A DNA stretch of 64,000 bases from JAHRVQ01 sp029941905 (GTDB lineage Bacteria > Pseudomonadota > Gammaproteobacteria > Pseudomonadales > Azotimanducaceae): the NCBI GenBank assembly GCA_029941905.1, contig JAPYTQ010000013.1:1-64000 (forward strand), given 5' to 3'. A program made the position numbers and the translations under genes. The number at the start of each line of letters is the position of its first letter. Position 1 is the stretch's first letter. A model generated the notes under the pieces. The model did not search any database and was not told the DNA's origin. It saw only the letters and a program-made list of their open reading frames with translations. Positions 26,323-35,971 of this stretch are shown one piece after another.

Positions 26323-28767
26323 ATGCTCAAGCCCTACTCGGTACTCGATTTTACCGATGAGCGAGGCGAGATTGGTGCCATGCTGCTTGGCGATCTCGGT
26401 GCTGAGGTGATTCGCGTCGAGCCGCCTGGAGGCTCGGCTGCACGGGTCTGCGAGCCACTGTTAAAAGACGCGCCGGATGAGCTGAAAAGCCTGCAATTCC
26501 AGGCATTCAACCGTAACAAACGTTCCATCGTCCTCGATCCCGCGGTAGAGGAAGACGTGGCATGCCTTGAAGAACTGATTCGGCGCACCGACTTTATCTT
26601 TGAATCAGCCCCAGGACGGGTACTCGAAAGCTACCACATTGATTTCGAGCAGGCGAAACAATTGAACCCCCATATCGTCTATGTCCGCATCTCTCCATTC
26701 GGGGACAGTGGACCCTATTCAAACTATCTTGGCAACGATCTGGTTGTGGCTGCCCTGGGTGGGCCTGTTTCTCTTCAGGGCAACCTGAACCGACCACCGA
26801 TAAGAATCAGCGTACCCCAGGTGTGGAGACACGCAGGCACTGAGGCCGCCGCGGGGGCGCTGGTTGCCCATGCAAAAATGCGACGTTCAGGTCAGCCTCA
26901 ATTCGTCGATGTATCAGCTCAATGCACGATGACCTGGACGATGCTCAACGGGATGAATGCCAAGGCAATCCAGGGTTTTGAGTTTGAAAGAAGTGACTCG
27001 GCAATGAGTAACGGCGCGGTTCGAATTGAATTGGTACACCGAACAGTCGACGGATTTATCGTCGCACTACCCATGTCGAAAGTGATTAAGGGTTGCATGT
27101 CCTGGATGATTGCTGACGGTGTGATTGATGAATCCTACAAAGACATCGACTGGCAGACCTATGACCTTAATATCAGGGATCCGGATGCCAAATCCCCAAA
27201 CGTTGGCGAAATGATGGAAGTCTTACGGCGCTTCTTCGCACTACACACCAAGTTGGAACTCTATGAATTCGGAGTGGCCAACGGCATCACGCTTGCGCCG
27301 GTAAATACACTGGAGGAGTTACTGGCACTTGAGCACATCAAAATTCGGGACTATTGGCAAGAATTGGAACTACCGGGTGGAGGTAATGTGTCTGCCCCGG
27401 GAATGTGGGCAAAAACGTCCTCGTCTGCGCCCCTTTCTGTTCGACGCGGGGCTCCCGGTTTAAACGAGCATGGGGCTGAAATTCGCGCTGAACTTGAGCA
27501 ACCCGGACCGGTTAAGCATCAACCGCTTTCCGACGACAAGGAGACCCACGACGAGGATGCGCTTCCTTTCGCCGGAATCAAGGTCACAGATTTCGCCTGG
27601 GTAGGTGTGGGTCCGATTTCATCAAAGTACCTCGCGGATCATGGTGCAGATGTGGTCCGTGTCGAATCTGAAAGTCGACCTGATGTATTGCGTGGCGGCG
27701 TTCCATTCGCCAACGCTGAGCCCGGGTTGAATCGATCCCAGTTCTATGGCGACTTCAACACCTCCAAGCAGAGTATCTCGCTTGATATGAAATCCACCCA
27801 TGCGATTGAAATTGCGCGTCAATTGATCAGTGGTTCAGATGTGCTGATCGAGAGTTTTGCCCCCGGTGCGATAACCCGAATGGGCCTCGGCTACGAGGAG
27901 GTCTGCAAGTTAAACCCGGGTATTATCATGATCAGTACCTGCCTCATGGGTCAGACCGGTCCAGCCGCCGGACTTGCAGGCTACGGCTATCATGCTGCGG
28001 CAATAGCCGGTTTTTATGAGATTACGGGTTATACTGATGAACCGCCCAGCGGCCCATGGGTAGCCTACACTGACACTATTGCACCCAGATTTGTTTCGAT
28101 TCTTTTAGCGGCGGCACTGGATCATCGTCGCCGTACCGGCGAGGGATGTTATATTGACGTTGCCCAGATAGAGACGGCGCTGCACTATCTCGCGCCGGAG
28201 CTTCTCGATCTGCAGGTGAGCGGAAGTTCACCTTCACGCATCGCCAATCGCTCGGTGTATGCAGCCCCGCAGGGATGTTATCCATGTGACGGCCCGGATA
28301 GCTGGTGCGCCATCGCGGTTGATACGGACGAGCAATGGCATCTGTTGTGTCGTGAGATCGGCAAGGAGGCATGGGTCTCAAACCCGAAAATGGCAACGAG
28401 CGTTGAACGTCGCCAGACCCATGATGAAATTGATGCGGCCATTAGTGCCTGGACCAAAGGACAATTGTCGGGCGATGTGATGCAACGATTACAGGCAATC
28501 GGCGTACCAGCAGGCGTTGTTCAGCGGAGCGGTGATCTGATCAAAGACCCGCAATACGCATACCGTAACTTCTACCGCTACTTCGACCATCCCGAGATGG
28601 GTCATATCCCCTATGCAGGGCACCAATACACGATTCAGGGGTACAATAATGGTCCACGTGGACCTGCACCCTTGCTTGGTGAACACAGTTTCGAAATTTT
28701 GAGTCAAAGACTCAAAATGGAAGATACGGATATTGCCAAAGCCTATGCATCAGGCGTGATTACCTGA
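26323..28767 (+). CDS. fused double-domain CaiB/BaiF-type CoA-transferase
   Basis: 814 residues, twice the normal 400. The N-terminal half (1-375) and C-terminal half (about 405-805) each carry the class III CoA-transferase fold: the opening V-L-D-F-T / V-T-D-F-A strands, G-A-E-V-I-R-V-E and G-A-D-V-V-R-V-E, and R-S-I-V-L-D / Q-S-I-S-L-D. Class III enzymes move CoA between carboxylates through an aspartyl-CoA anhydride. The catalytic Asp is present in the C-terminal half (Asp584 in Y-T-D-T-I-A-P), but its place in the N-terminal half is Trp168. The halves may form an intramolecular version of the interlocked dimer with one active site. AGGA precedes the ATG. A close paralogue is the gene at 32693-35116. 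Confidence 0.93.
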   Translation: MLKPYSVLDFTDERGEIGAMLLGDLGAEVIRVEPPGGSAARVCEPLLKDAPDELKSLQFQAFNRNKRSIVLDPAVEEDVACLEELIRRTDFIFESAPGRVLESYHIDFEQAKQLNPHIVYVRISPFGDSGPYSNYLGNDLVVAALGGPVSLQGNLNRPPIRISVPQVWRHAGTEAAAGALVAHAKMRRSGQPQFVDVSAQCTMTWTMLNGMNAKAIQGFEFERSDSAMSNGAVRIELVHRTVDGFIVALPMSKVIKGCMSWMIADGVIDESYKDIDWQTYDLNIRDPDAKSPNVGEMMEVLRRFFALHTKLELYEFGVANGITLAPVNTLEELLALEHIKIRDYWQELELPGGGNVSAPGMWAKTSSSAPLSVRRGAPGLNEHGAEIRAELEQPGPVKHQPLSDDKETHDEDALPFAGIKVTDFAWVGVGPISSKYLADHGADVVRVESESRPDVLRGGVPFANAEPGLNRSQFYGDFNTSKQSISLDMKSTHAIEIARQLISGSDVLIESFAPGAITRMGLGYEEVCKLNPGIIMISTCLMGQTGPAAGLAGYGYHAAAIAGFYEITGYTDEPPSGPWVAYTDTIAPRFVSILLAAALDHRRRTGEGCYIDVAQIETALHYLAPELLDLQVSGSSPSRIANRSVYAAPQGCYPCDGPDSWCAIAVDTDEQWHLLCREIGKEAWVSNPKMATSVERRQTHDEIDAAISAWTKGQLSGDVMQRLQAIGVPAGVVQRSGDLIKDPQYAYRNFYRYFDHPEMGHIPYAGHQYTIQGYNNGPRGPAPLLGEHSFEILSQRLKMEDTDIAKAYASGVIT

Positions 28768-28819
28768 TCACTTCGCCGCCGCGAGCCGGTTTGATTACAT
28801 CGTCAATCAACATGCTGGG

Positions 28820-31204
28820 TTAAACATCCTCTCGCCACAAAACGCCGTCGGAGACGAACTTTGAAATCGTTTCAATATCAAACCCTCTTTCCAGCATAAG
28901 CTCTTCATTGTGCTGACCAGCAAGCGGTGGTGCACCCAGATCCTGCCCGCCACCATCAAATAACACCAGACGGCCATGACGCCTGTATGGCCCCCAGCGC
29001 GGATGATCAGTTTCCACCGTCAGCCCCAGTGCTTCCGCTTGGGCATCCTGCAGCCAGAACTCGTTCGGGCGCATGGCATCAGCCCTGACACAGCCGATTC
29101 CCAGCGGTGCAAGCAGGTCTTCCCAGAACCCTGCGTTTTTTGTCACAAACAGATCAGCTAATGTATCGCCTAAATCCGTGCCAGCAGCGGCCAGTGACGC
29201 ATCCGCAGGCGCTTCAATATCAGCACCTCGTAGTGCATTGACAAAACCCGCGCGTTCCTTTTCACTGGTCAAAGCAAGAAACACCCACTGACCCTCGTCA
29301 CACTCGTAAAGCCGGTAGGTTGCTGATAGCCCGAGCAGCTCCGCGTCCGCCATTGCCCGATCGGGCTTACCGGGGTAAGACAGAAAGTCATCATGATTTG
29401 CATAGGCGTTAGCACCAAACATGTCGATTAGAATCTGCTGTCCCTGGCCAGTTCTCTGCCTCGCAACCAGACCCAACACAACTGAAGTGGCGACAACCAC
29501 TGCGGTATTTGGATCCGGGTTAACCTCGTTGGCATGCATCAGTCTGCGCGTCCAAAGGCGCAAATTATCTATGTCCTGCAAGTCCTTTGGCACCCGCCCA
29601 CCCATCTGGAACAGGACACCGCCAATTGCTGCGCCAGGAATCGGGTGGGTGCTGGGTCGCTGGGCACCGGGACCATCTGGTCCATAGCCATTACATTGCA
29701 GGTAAATAATCCCAGGATTAATGCCCTCGACATCGTCATACCCAATGCCTAGCCGTTCGGGCACGCCAGGCCGAAAATTGTGAATAAGAACATCTGCGTC
29801 ACTGATGAGCCCAAGTACAATTTCCCGACCGGCTTTTGATTTCAGGTCAACGCTGATACTACGTTTACCTGCATTAACTCGAGCAGAACCGATACCTGCC
29901 CCTAAACCGCGATAAGGGTCGCCGCCAATCTGTTCAACCTTGATGACCTCCGCACCCATATCAGCGAGGAATGAAGCACCCAGTGGCGCTGCTATGATAG
30001 TCGCGAGTTCTACCACCTTGATACCTTTTAAGGGCAGTTCTTTCCCTGTTTGACGCGTTGGCGCACCGCGCGGTGATTCACGCCATTGATCCAGTAACCC
30101 TGCCGCAGGCTTCGCATCCGGGCCCGGATTTGCCGGTGTTCGCGTCAACCGGGCGACTGGCCCAAGCTGAACGCCATCATCCGGGCGGTTGACAACATGT
30201 CCGTTGGCAACAATATCAGGGTCACTAAGCGCTTCGAAAGACGTCTGGTGCTGTGTTGCCACGACACCACCATCCGCGACGAAATCCGTCATCCAGTCTG
30301 CGGCACTGCGCTCCTGGATCCGCAACAACATCCGATTGCGGAATGTTTCATGCTTCTCTGCGGGTAACAGCATCTGGACCGGGTTGTAATCCGGGTCTGC
30401 AAGGACATCTATCAGATTAGTAACCAGCAGGAAATTGTCGAACAGGTGAGGCAGGAGATTACCAAACTGCATCCAGCGACCGTCGCCTGCCTGTGCAGGA
30501 TGATAGTAAAGGCTCGGTGCAGGCAACTCGTTTGAAGCCGGGGCACTGCCTGGGAGCAGCCCTGGAAACAGATCCGGGAACTGTACGCCTATCATTGCCC
30601 CCTGTTCATAGGTCAACAGGCCCTGCATTATGCTGGTTTCAACCAGGCGACCTTCACCGTCGTCTCCCCGATGAAGCAGTGCAGCAAGGATACCGGTAGC
30701 GGCAGATTGAGCACAGGCGTGGGTACCCACCTGCAAGGCTGAATACACCGGGCCCTGGCGATCTACCAGGCCGGAAAACAACCGCATTCTGCCCGTGCAT
30801 GCAGCAACAATATGCTCATAACCCGGGTAATCTGCGCGTGGACCTTTGCTGCCAAAACCACTGATATGACAATAAATGAGATGGGGATAGCGATGATGCA
30901 GGCTGTCATAGTCGAGCCCCTTTCGCTTCATTGCGCTGGCCCGCCAGTTGCACACAAATACATCTGCTGCGGCACAAAGTTCGAGTAGCGTTTCAAGGCC
31001 GGTTTCGGTTCCAAGATCGAGACTGCAGGTTTGTTTCCCACGGCGCCACATTCGTGATGCAGGCAATTCCCTGAACCGATCTCCACCCGGCGGTTCGACC
31101 GTAAGCACTTCTGCAGCAAAATCCGCAAGGATCATGGTCGCAATACCACCTGCCGGACCTGTTGTCAGGTCAAGTACACGAACCCCCTCTACTGCGCCAG
31201 ACAT
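28820..31204 (-). CDS. fused double-domain CaiB/BaiF-type CoA-transferase
   Basis: 794 residues from the ATG at 31204, which follows GGAGAG; a TTG four codons upstream overlaps that site and is not used. Two class III CoA-transferase halves joined at about residues 370-395. N-terminal V-R-V-L-D-L-T and V-L-T-V-E-P-P-G-G; C-terminal I-K-V-V-E-L-A-T, G-A-E-V-I-K-V-E and R-T-G-Q-G-Q. The catalytic Asp is found only in the C-terminal half (Asp564 in N-P-D-P-N-T); the N-terminal equivalent is Thr161. It is the most divergent of the four fusions. Last gene of a minus-strand set with an acyl-CoA dehydrogenase and another fused transferase upstream, which suggests activation followed by desaturation of an acid. 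Confidence 0.92.
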   Translation of the reverse strand: MSGAVEGVRVLDLTTGPAGGIATMILADFAAEVLTVEPPGGDRFRELPASRMWRRGKQTCSLDLGTETGLETLLELCAAADVFVCNWRASAMKRKGLDYDSLHHRYPHLIYCHISGFGSKGPRADYPGYEHIVAACTGRMRLFSGLVDRQGPVYSALQVGTHACAQSAATGILAALLHRGDDGEGRLVETSIMQGLLTYEQGAMIGVQFPDLFPGLLPGSAPASNELPAPSLYYHPAQAGDGRWMQFGNLLPHLFDNFLLVTNLIDVLADPDYNPVQMLLPAEKHETFRNRMLLRIQERSAADWMTDFVADGGVVATQHQTSFEALSDPDIVANGHVVNRPDDGVQLGPVARLTRTPANPGPDAKPAAGLLDQWRESPRGAPTRQTGKELPLKGIKVVELATIIAAPLGASFLADMGAEVIKVEQIGGDPYRGLGAGIGSARVNAGKRSISVDLKSKAGREIVLGLISDADVLIHNFRPGVPERLGIGYDDVEGINPGIIYLQCNGYGPDGPGAQRPSTHPIPGAAIGGVLFQMGGRVPKDLQDIDNLRLWTRRLMHANEVNPDPNTAVVVATSVVLGLVARQRTGQGQQILIDMFGANAYANHDDFLSYPGKPDRAMADAELLGLSATYRLYECDEGQWVFLALTSEKERAGFVNALRGADIEAPADASLAAAGTDLGDTLADLFVTKNAGFWEDLLAPLGIGCVRADAMRPNEFWLQDAQAEALGLTVETDHPRWGPYRRHGRLVLFDGGGQDLGAPPLAGQHNEELMLERGFDIETISKFVSDGVLWREDV

Positions 31205-31246
31205 ACATCTCTCCAATAAATTCTGCGGACACGTATTGCCGCTATT

Positions 31247-32607
31247 TTAGTCTGGTAATCCAAGCACCCGTTTGGCAATGATATTACGTTGAATCTCGTT
31301 ACTGCCACTGTATATAGACGCGGCACGAGAAAAGAAAAACCTTTTGGTCATTTCTATCTCTGCACTGCTGAAGTTGTCATCTACCCCAAACGCCCTTGAA
31401 CCATGTAACCGGGTTAACAGGTCGCTGTAGTCCTGTTCCAGTTCGGTGCTCACCACCTTGAAAATCGAAGTGGCTGGTCCGGGTGTCGCGCCATCCATGG
31501 ACTCAACCACAACCCGTCGCTGGGTTAAGTGTAAAGCCACTGAATCCATCTCGTATTTAAGTATTTCGTCTCTTGTCACGGGGTTGGCAATTTTGCCATC
31601 AACCTCGCCCAGAAAAGACCTGGCCACACTGGCCAGACTGGATGATTTCTCACTGGCACCGCCTGACACCAGTGACTCCATACCAGAGCGTTCATGCTGC
31701 AGAAGTCTCTTACCCACCGCCCAGCCGCGATTTAACTCACCCACCAGGTCACTACGCACGGCCAATGCGTTGTCGAAGAATGTCTCGTTGAACGTCGACT
31801 CACCGCTTATCAACCTGATTGGGATCACCTTGACCCCTGTCTGATCCATCGGCAGCAACATGAAACTGATACCCTCATGCTTGGGTGCCTGTTTATCGGT
31901 GCGAACAAGAATAAACATCCAGTCCGCGTTGTGGGCACCCGATGTCCAGATTTTCTGACCGTTAATGACATAGTTGTCACCTTCCAACACGGCCTGGGTC
32001 TGCAAGCTAGCGAGATCAGAACCGGATCCAGGTTCGCTGTAGCCCTGGCACCACTCCACCTCTGCCCGGGCTATTTTTGGCAGATGCCTCTGTTTTTGTT
32101 CTTCCGTCCCGAATTCAAGCAACGTGGGGCCAATCATTGACGTACCAAAACTGGACAACGCGGGTCGCGCCTCGATGCGCTGCATTTCTTCGATGAGGAT
32201 AACGAATTCAGCGGTCGATAGACCTCCACCACCATACTCTTTGGGCCAATTGGGAACAGTCCAGCCTTTTGCAACCATACGTTCCAGCCACAGTCGGGTG
32301 TCTGGATCCTTGATCTTTATTTTGGTACTACCGTTGGAAACCTCTCCCGGGCCGCGTGCCCCGGGTGGACAGTTCTGTTCCAGCCAGGCCCTAGTCTCTT
32401 CACGAAAGGTCTCTTNNNNNNNNNNNNNNNNNNNNNNNNNNNNNNNNNNNNNNNNNNNNNNNNNNNNNNNNNNNNNNNNNNNNNNNNNNNNNNNNNNNNN
32501 NNNNNNNNNNNNNNNCCGGGTGGACAGTTCTGTTCCAGCCAGGCCCTAGTCTCTTCACGAAAGGTCTCTTCACGAAAGGTCTCTTGCCGAAATGTGTCCT
32601 GTGACAT
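31247..32607 (-). CDS. acyl-CoA dehydrogenase (interrupted by a scaffold gap)
   Basis: FAD enzyme introducing a 2,3-double bond in acyl-CoA. The continuous part (31247-32415) has G-W-T-V-P-N-W-P-K-E-Y-G-G, E-W-C-Q-G-Y-S-E-P-G-S-G-S-D-L-A (FAD/substrate loop), I-N-G-Q-K-I-W-T-S and the C-terminal Y-S-G-S-N-E-I-Q-R-N. The N-terminal coding sequence lies across the 100-N gap, starting at ATG 32607. Removing the 100 N and one copy of the 55-bp duplicated edge gives an uninterrupted 401-residue frame, the normal length of this family, so the gene is probably whole. The N-terminus contains R-x-E-T-F repeats from a 15-bp tandem repeat whose true copy number is unknown. Lies between two fused CoA-transferases. 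Confidence 0.88.
32361..32570. other. assembly gap with identical 55-bp edges
   Basis: Bases 32416-32515 are N, exactly 100. The 55 bp before them (32361-32415) and the 55 bp after (32516-32570) are identical. This is the usual result of joining two de Bruijn graph contigs that overlap by one k-mer, so the gap is probably not missing sequence. The right edge continues into a second copy of a 15-bp unit (cacgaaaggtctctt), likely the repeat that broke the assembly. Confidence 0.95.
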
Positions 32608-32692
32608 GCCAGTTGGTTCCCTGGAAAATGGAAAGAATCTACGCTATCAAAAGAACGGGGAAGCAGCAAATGTGATCGGTGAAATTCGCGAC

Positions 32693-35116
32693 CTACTGCA
32701 CAACACCCGATGCAATGGCGTCTGCAATTTCTTTATCATTCATGCCCAGCATTTCTTTCAATATTTCTGTGTTGTGTTCACCCAGCATTGGCGCATAGCT
32801 ATATGGTCCTGCCTCGTAGCCGGGAATGCGGAACTGATTACCCGCATAGGGCACCTGCCCCATCTCCGGGTGCTCAAATACCTTGCGAAACTGACGATGG
32901 GCAAACTGCGGATCACGGCTCAGATCACTACTTCGCTGAACTGCACCGGCTGGTACACCCTGACTGGTCAGTTCATCCATAACCGCCTGAGGGGAGCGGG
33001 ATTTGGTCCAGCGGGAGAGTTGCTCATCAATAAAATCATGATTGGCAAGGCGGCCTGATACATCCTCGAAGGCCGGATCTTTCATCCATTGCGGCTCACC
33101 GAGAACACCAGCCAATGTACGCCATTGTTCATCAGTGTCGACGCCAATTGCACACCACTGATCTTCGCCAGCGCAGGGATAGATACCCTGAGGTGCGGCA
33201 TCTCTTGCGCGATTACCAAGGCGGGTTGCACTGTAGCCGTTGGTTTGAGTTTCAATAATCTCGGGAGCCAGAAACTGTATTGCCATCTCGAACTGTGCCG
33301 CATCAATATGCTGGCCTTGCCCTGTTCTGCGCCGATGATCGATGGCACCGGTAATCATTGCTGCAATAAAATGCGGCGCAATAACATCAGTATAGGCCAG
33401 CCACGGCCCATGTGGCGGCAAATCACTGTAACCCGTCACCTCGTAAAATCCCGCCATTCCACCGGCGTGATAGCCAAACCCGGCTACCTCTGATGCGGGA
33501 CCGGTCTGCCCCATCAAACTCGTGCTTAACATGATCAGCTCTGGATTAAGCTCACGGCAGGCGGCGTAATGAATACCCAGCCTTTGCGTCGCGCCTGGCG
33601 CCCAGTTTTCAACCAGGATGTCGGCTTTGGCAATCAGTTTTTTTAGAATATCGAGCGCAGCCGGTTGTTTCAAATTCAATTGGATGCATTTCTTACCGGC
33701 GTTGAATTCACCATAAAAATGTGACTTGTTCCAGCCGGGTTCACTGCCGCGGATCGGGCCCAGAAATCGCAGACCGTCCGGCCTCAGTTCCGACTCCACT
33801 TTGATCACCGTCGCGCCATGGTCCGAAAGATAACGCACTGACGCCGGGCCTGCGATAACCCAGGTGAGGTCAATCACCAGCAAGCCATCAAATGGTCTAT
33901 CGCTCTCTGATTGATGACTGTCACCGTCTTTCTGAACGACAGTCGCTGGAGCGCGGGGCTTGTCGGCCAGTTCATCGAGTATCTCTTTTGTATGCTCACC
34001 CGGGTTCGGTGCCGCAAGTCGAATAGACATCGGTGTCTTGCTCAGGCGCGCAAATATTCCGGGGGTGCGAACCTTGCCTCCGGCGGGTATGTCTATCGTC
34101 GTCCACGCATCCCTGGCGGCCAGCTGGTCAAATTCCAGCAGATCAGCGACGGTATTGACAGGAGCAAGGGTAACACCCGCCTCCAGGCCCCATTGAAAAA
34201 GTTCGGATTTTGTATGCAGTAGAAAGAACCTGGAAAGTGTTTCCCGAATCTGCTCTGCAGTAATCAGTGTTTCTTCCCCCAGCAGCAATCGCTCACCCAG
34301 GGTTGTCCAGTCCTCTTCAAGCCAACTCGCATCTGCCAAACCGTCTCCAATGAGATGCCCGAGCAAGGGTTCAACCACTGGCCCGATCGGCAGGGCCACC
34401 AGATATCCGTCAGCACAGGGGAATACCGGATCAATTTGCCGGGTCCCCATTTGAACAACAGACCCCATCCGTTCAAAGTCAAAACCCTGGATCTCGAATG
34501 CGTTCATGGCATTCATGGTTGTCCATGTCGCCGTACACTGTGCCGAAAGATCCACAAACTGAGCCTCGTGGGTAACCAACATCCGCGCATGGGCGATGAG
34601 CGCAGCGGCGGCGGCCTCGGCACCCACGTGTCGCCATATCTGCGGCACAGTAACCCTGACCGGCGCACGATCAGGTGAACCCTGTAACGATGCTTGCCCA
34701 CCCATCGCAGACAGTGTTAAGTCGTTGGCAACGCGTTCGGCGGCTGGCCCGTCAGCCCCATATGGCGTGATCAGGACGTGGATGATGTTAGGGTTTGCAG
34801 CTTTCAACTCTGCAAACCCGATTCCATACTGCTCAAGCATACCCGGGTAAGCCGATTCAAGAACAAAATCTGCCCCGGACACCAGTGCTTTTAAAACATC
34901 ACGATCCACGCCGGTAATCAGATCGAGCACGATTGAGCGTTTATTTCGATTAAAAGCCAGGAACTGCAAATTGGCCTGTGACCCCGGATTGCCGCGTCCC
35001 GAAGATCCGCCGGGAGGTTCAATTTTGATAACATCCGCGCCAAGGTCACCGAGTATCATAGCGGCGAGTTCACCTCGGTGGTCGGTCAGGTCGAGTACAC
35101 GATAGGGGCTTAGCAT
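32693..35116 (-). CDS. fused double-domain CaiB/BaiF-type CoA-transferase
   Basis: 807 residues from ATG 35116, which aligns with the start of its close paralogue at 26323; an ATG four codons upstream is possible. Both halves show class III CoA-transferase signatures (G-A-D-V-I-K-I-E-P-P-G-G; G-A-T-V-I-K-V-E; R-T-G-Q-G-Q-H-I-D). The catalytic Asp is only in the C-terminal half (Asp577 in Y-T-D-V-I-A-P); the N-terminal site is Trp161 in I-W-R-H-V-G, the same substitution as in the 26323 paralogue. The pair share many stretches from end to end and probably arose by duplication of an already fused gene. First gene of the transferase-dehydrogenase-transferase set. Confidence 0.93.
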   Translation of the reverse strand: MLSPYRVLDLTDHRGELAAMILGDLGADVIKIEPPGGSSGRGNPGSQANLQFLAFNRNKRSIVLDLITGVDRDVLKALVSGADFVLESAYPGMLEQYGIGFAELKAANPNIIHVLITPYGADGPAAERVANDLTLSAMGGQASLQGSPDRAPVRVTVPQIWRHVGAEAAAAALIAHARMLVTHEAQFVDLSAQCTATWTTMNAMNAFEIQGFDFERMGSVVQMGTRQIDPVFPCADGYLVALPIGPVVEPLLGHLIGDGLADASWLEEDWTTLGERLLLGEETLITAEQIRETLSRFFLLHTKSELFQWGLEAGVTLAPVNTVADLLEFDQLAARDAWTTIDIPAGGKVRTPGIFARLSKTPMSIRLAAPNPGEHTKEILDELADKPRAPATVVQKDGDSHQSESDRPFDGLLVIDLTWVIAGPASVRYLSDHGATVIKVESELRPDGLRFLGPIRGSEPGWNKSHFYGEFNAGKKCIQLNLKQPAALDILKKLIAKADILVENWAPGATQRLGIHYAACRELNPELIMLSTSLMGQTGPASEVAGFGYHAGGMAGFYEVTGYSDLPPHGPWLAYTDVIAPHFIAAMITGAIDHRRRTGQGQHIDAAQFEMAIQFLAPEIIETQTNGYSATRLGNRARDAAPQGIYPCAGEDQWCAIGVDTDEQWRTLAGVLGEPQWMKDPAFEDVSGRLANHDFIDEQLSRWTKSRSPQAVMDELTSQGVPAGAVQRSSDLSRDPQFAHRQFRKVFEHPEMGQVPYAGNQFRIPGYEAGPYSYAPMLGEHNTEILKEMLGMNDKEIADAIASGVVQ

Positions 35117-35324
35117 AGCCTCTATCATGCCATAAGCATTGGGGGTGTTGACAAGTCAAAGCGGTAAGTTTGAAAACAACCCAACTCGCGGCACAAGTTA
35201 CATGACCATCTGAGCCAGGAGATTCAATCAGGCAAATTGTCTTTCCCGTTTTCCCGCGCCTCAGTCGCGTCCCGCTTGCAATATTTGTCCAGGGCTCATT
35301 GAACAAATCTGCATCTGTTAGGGT

Positions 35325-35790
35325 TTATTCGTACGTCAGTGTTTCATGACCGATGCGAGTGAAACGTTCAACGAGTTCCATATTCGGACTCAAAGCGATC
35401 CACCAGCTGTGTTTCTGATTAAAATATTTAGTGGAAACAATCAGAGTGTCATTGTGCCAATGGCCACGGGACTCACCGAGCCAGGGACGCAAAACCCTTT
35501 CAGAATGCTCACGCCGGTCTACTGGAATAATACGCGCGTCGTGAATCATTTCATTATGAATTACGACATGATCCGGTGTCTGAATGATTCTGATATTGTT
35601 GTTGTATGGCAGGGGGATAATTGGCACCACCGGGGCTGCAATCCCAGACACCTTGTATATCAGGGTCACCGCATGCGGTTGCCTTGACTTGATGACCCAT
35701 CGGCGCGGTGCAGCCGGAAAGAATTAGAACAAAAAGAAGAATCGATACGGCATGAAGAGAGATCATTATATCATCCGGAATTCGAACCAT
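35325..35790 (-). pseudogene. decayed lipoprotein of unknown family (frameshifted and truncated)
   Basis: The first frame (35790 downward) encodes a lipoprotein signal ending L-S-G-C, then D-P-D-I-Q-G-V-W-D. A second frame, shifted by one base, continues with P-V-V-P-I-I-P-L-P-Y, R-I-I-Q-T-P-D-H-V-V, I-H-D-A-R-I-I-P and R-P-W-L-G-E-S-R-G-H-W, ending L-V-E-R-F-T-R-I-G and a stop. These are the ordered motifs of a common exported-protein family of unknown function, normally over 300 residues. Here the region between the two blocks is almost absent and the C-terminus is cut, so the gene is a remnant. Family recognised from motifs only. Confidence 0.6.
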
Positions 35791-35971
35791 TCGTGAACAT
35801 CATTTTCCAGATATCCGGGTTGATATCCACAGGTTAATGCCTGACCAATATTGCCCCACTACCCCACTACATTGCCTCACTGCTACTCTACGGCCTGAAA
35901 TAGCCCCAACCTCTTGGTTCGAGAGATTGAGTTATGTTTCAATGGAGATCATATCTGCAACGGAGTTCATT

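Noticed and set aside
32416..32515. Repeat-rich domain insertion in the acyl-CoA dehydrogenase
   Set aside because: The bases are N; identical 55-bp flanks point to an assembly join.
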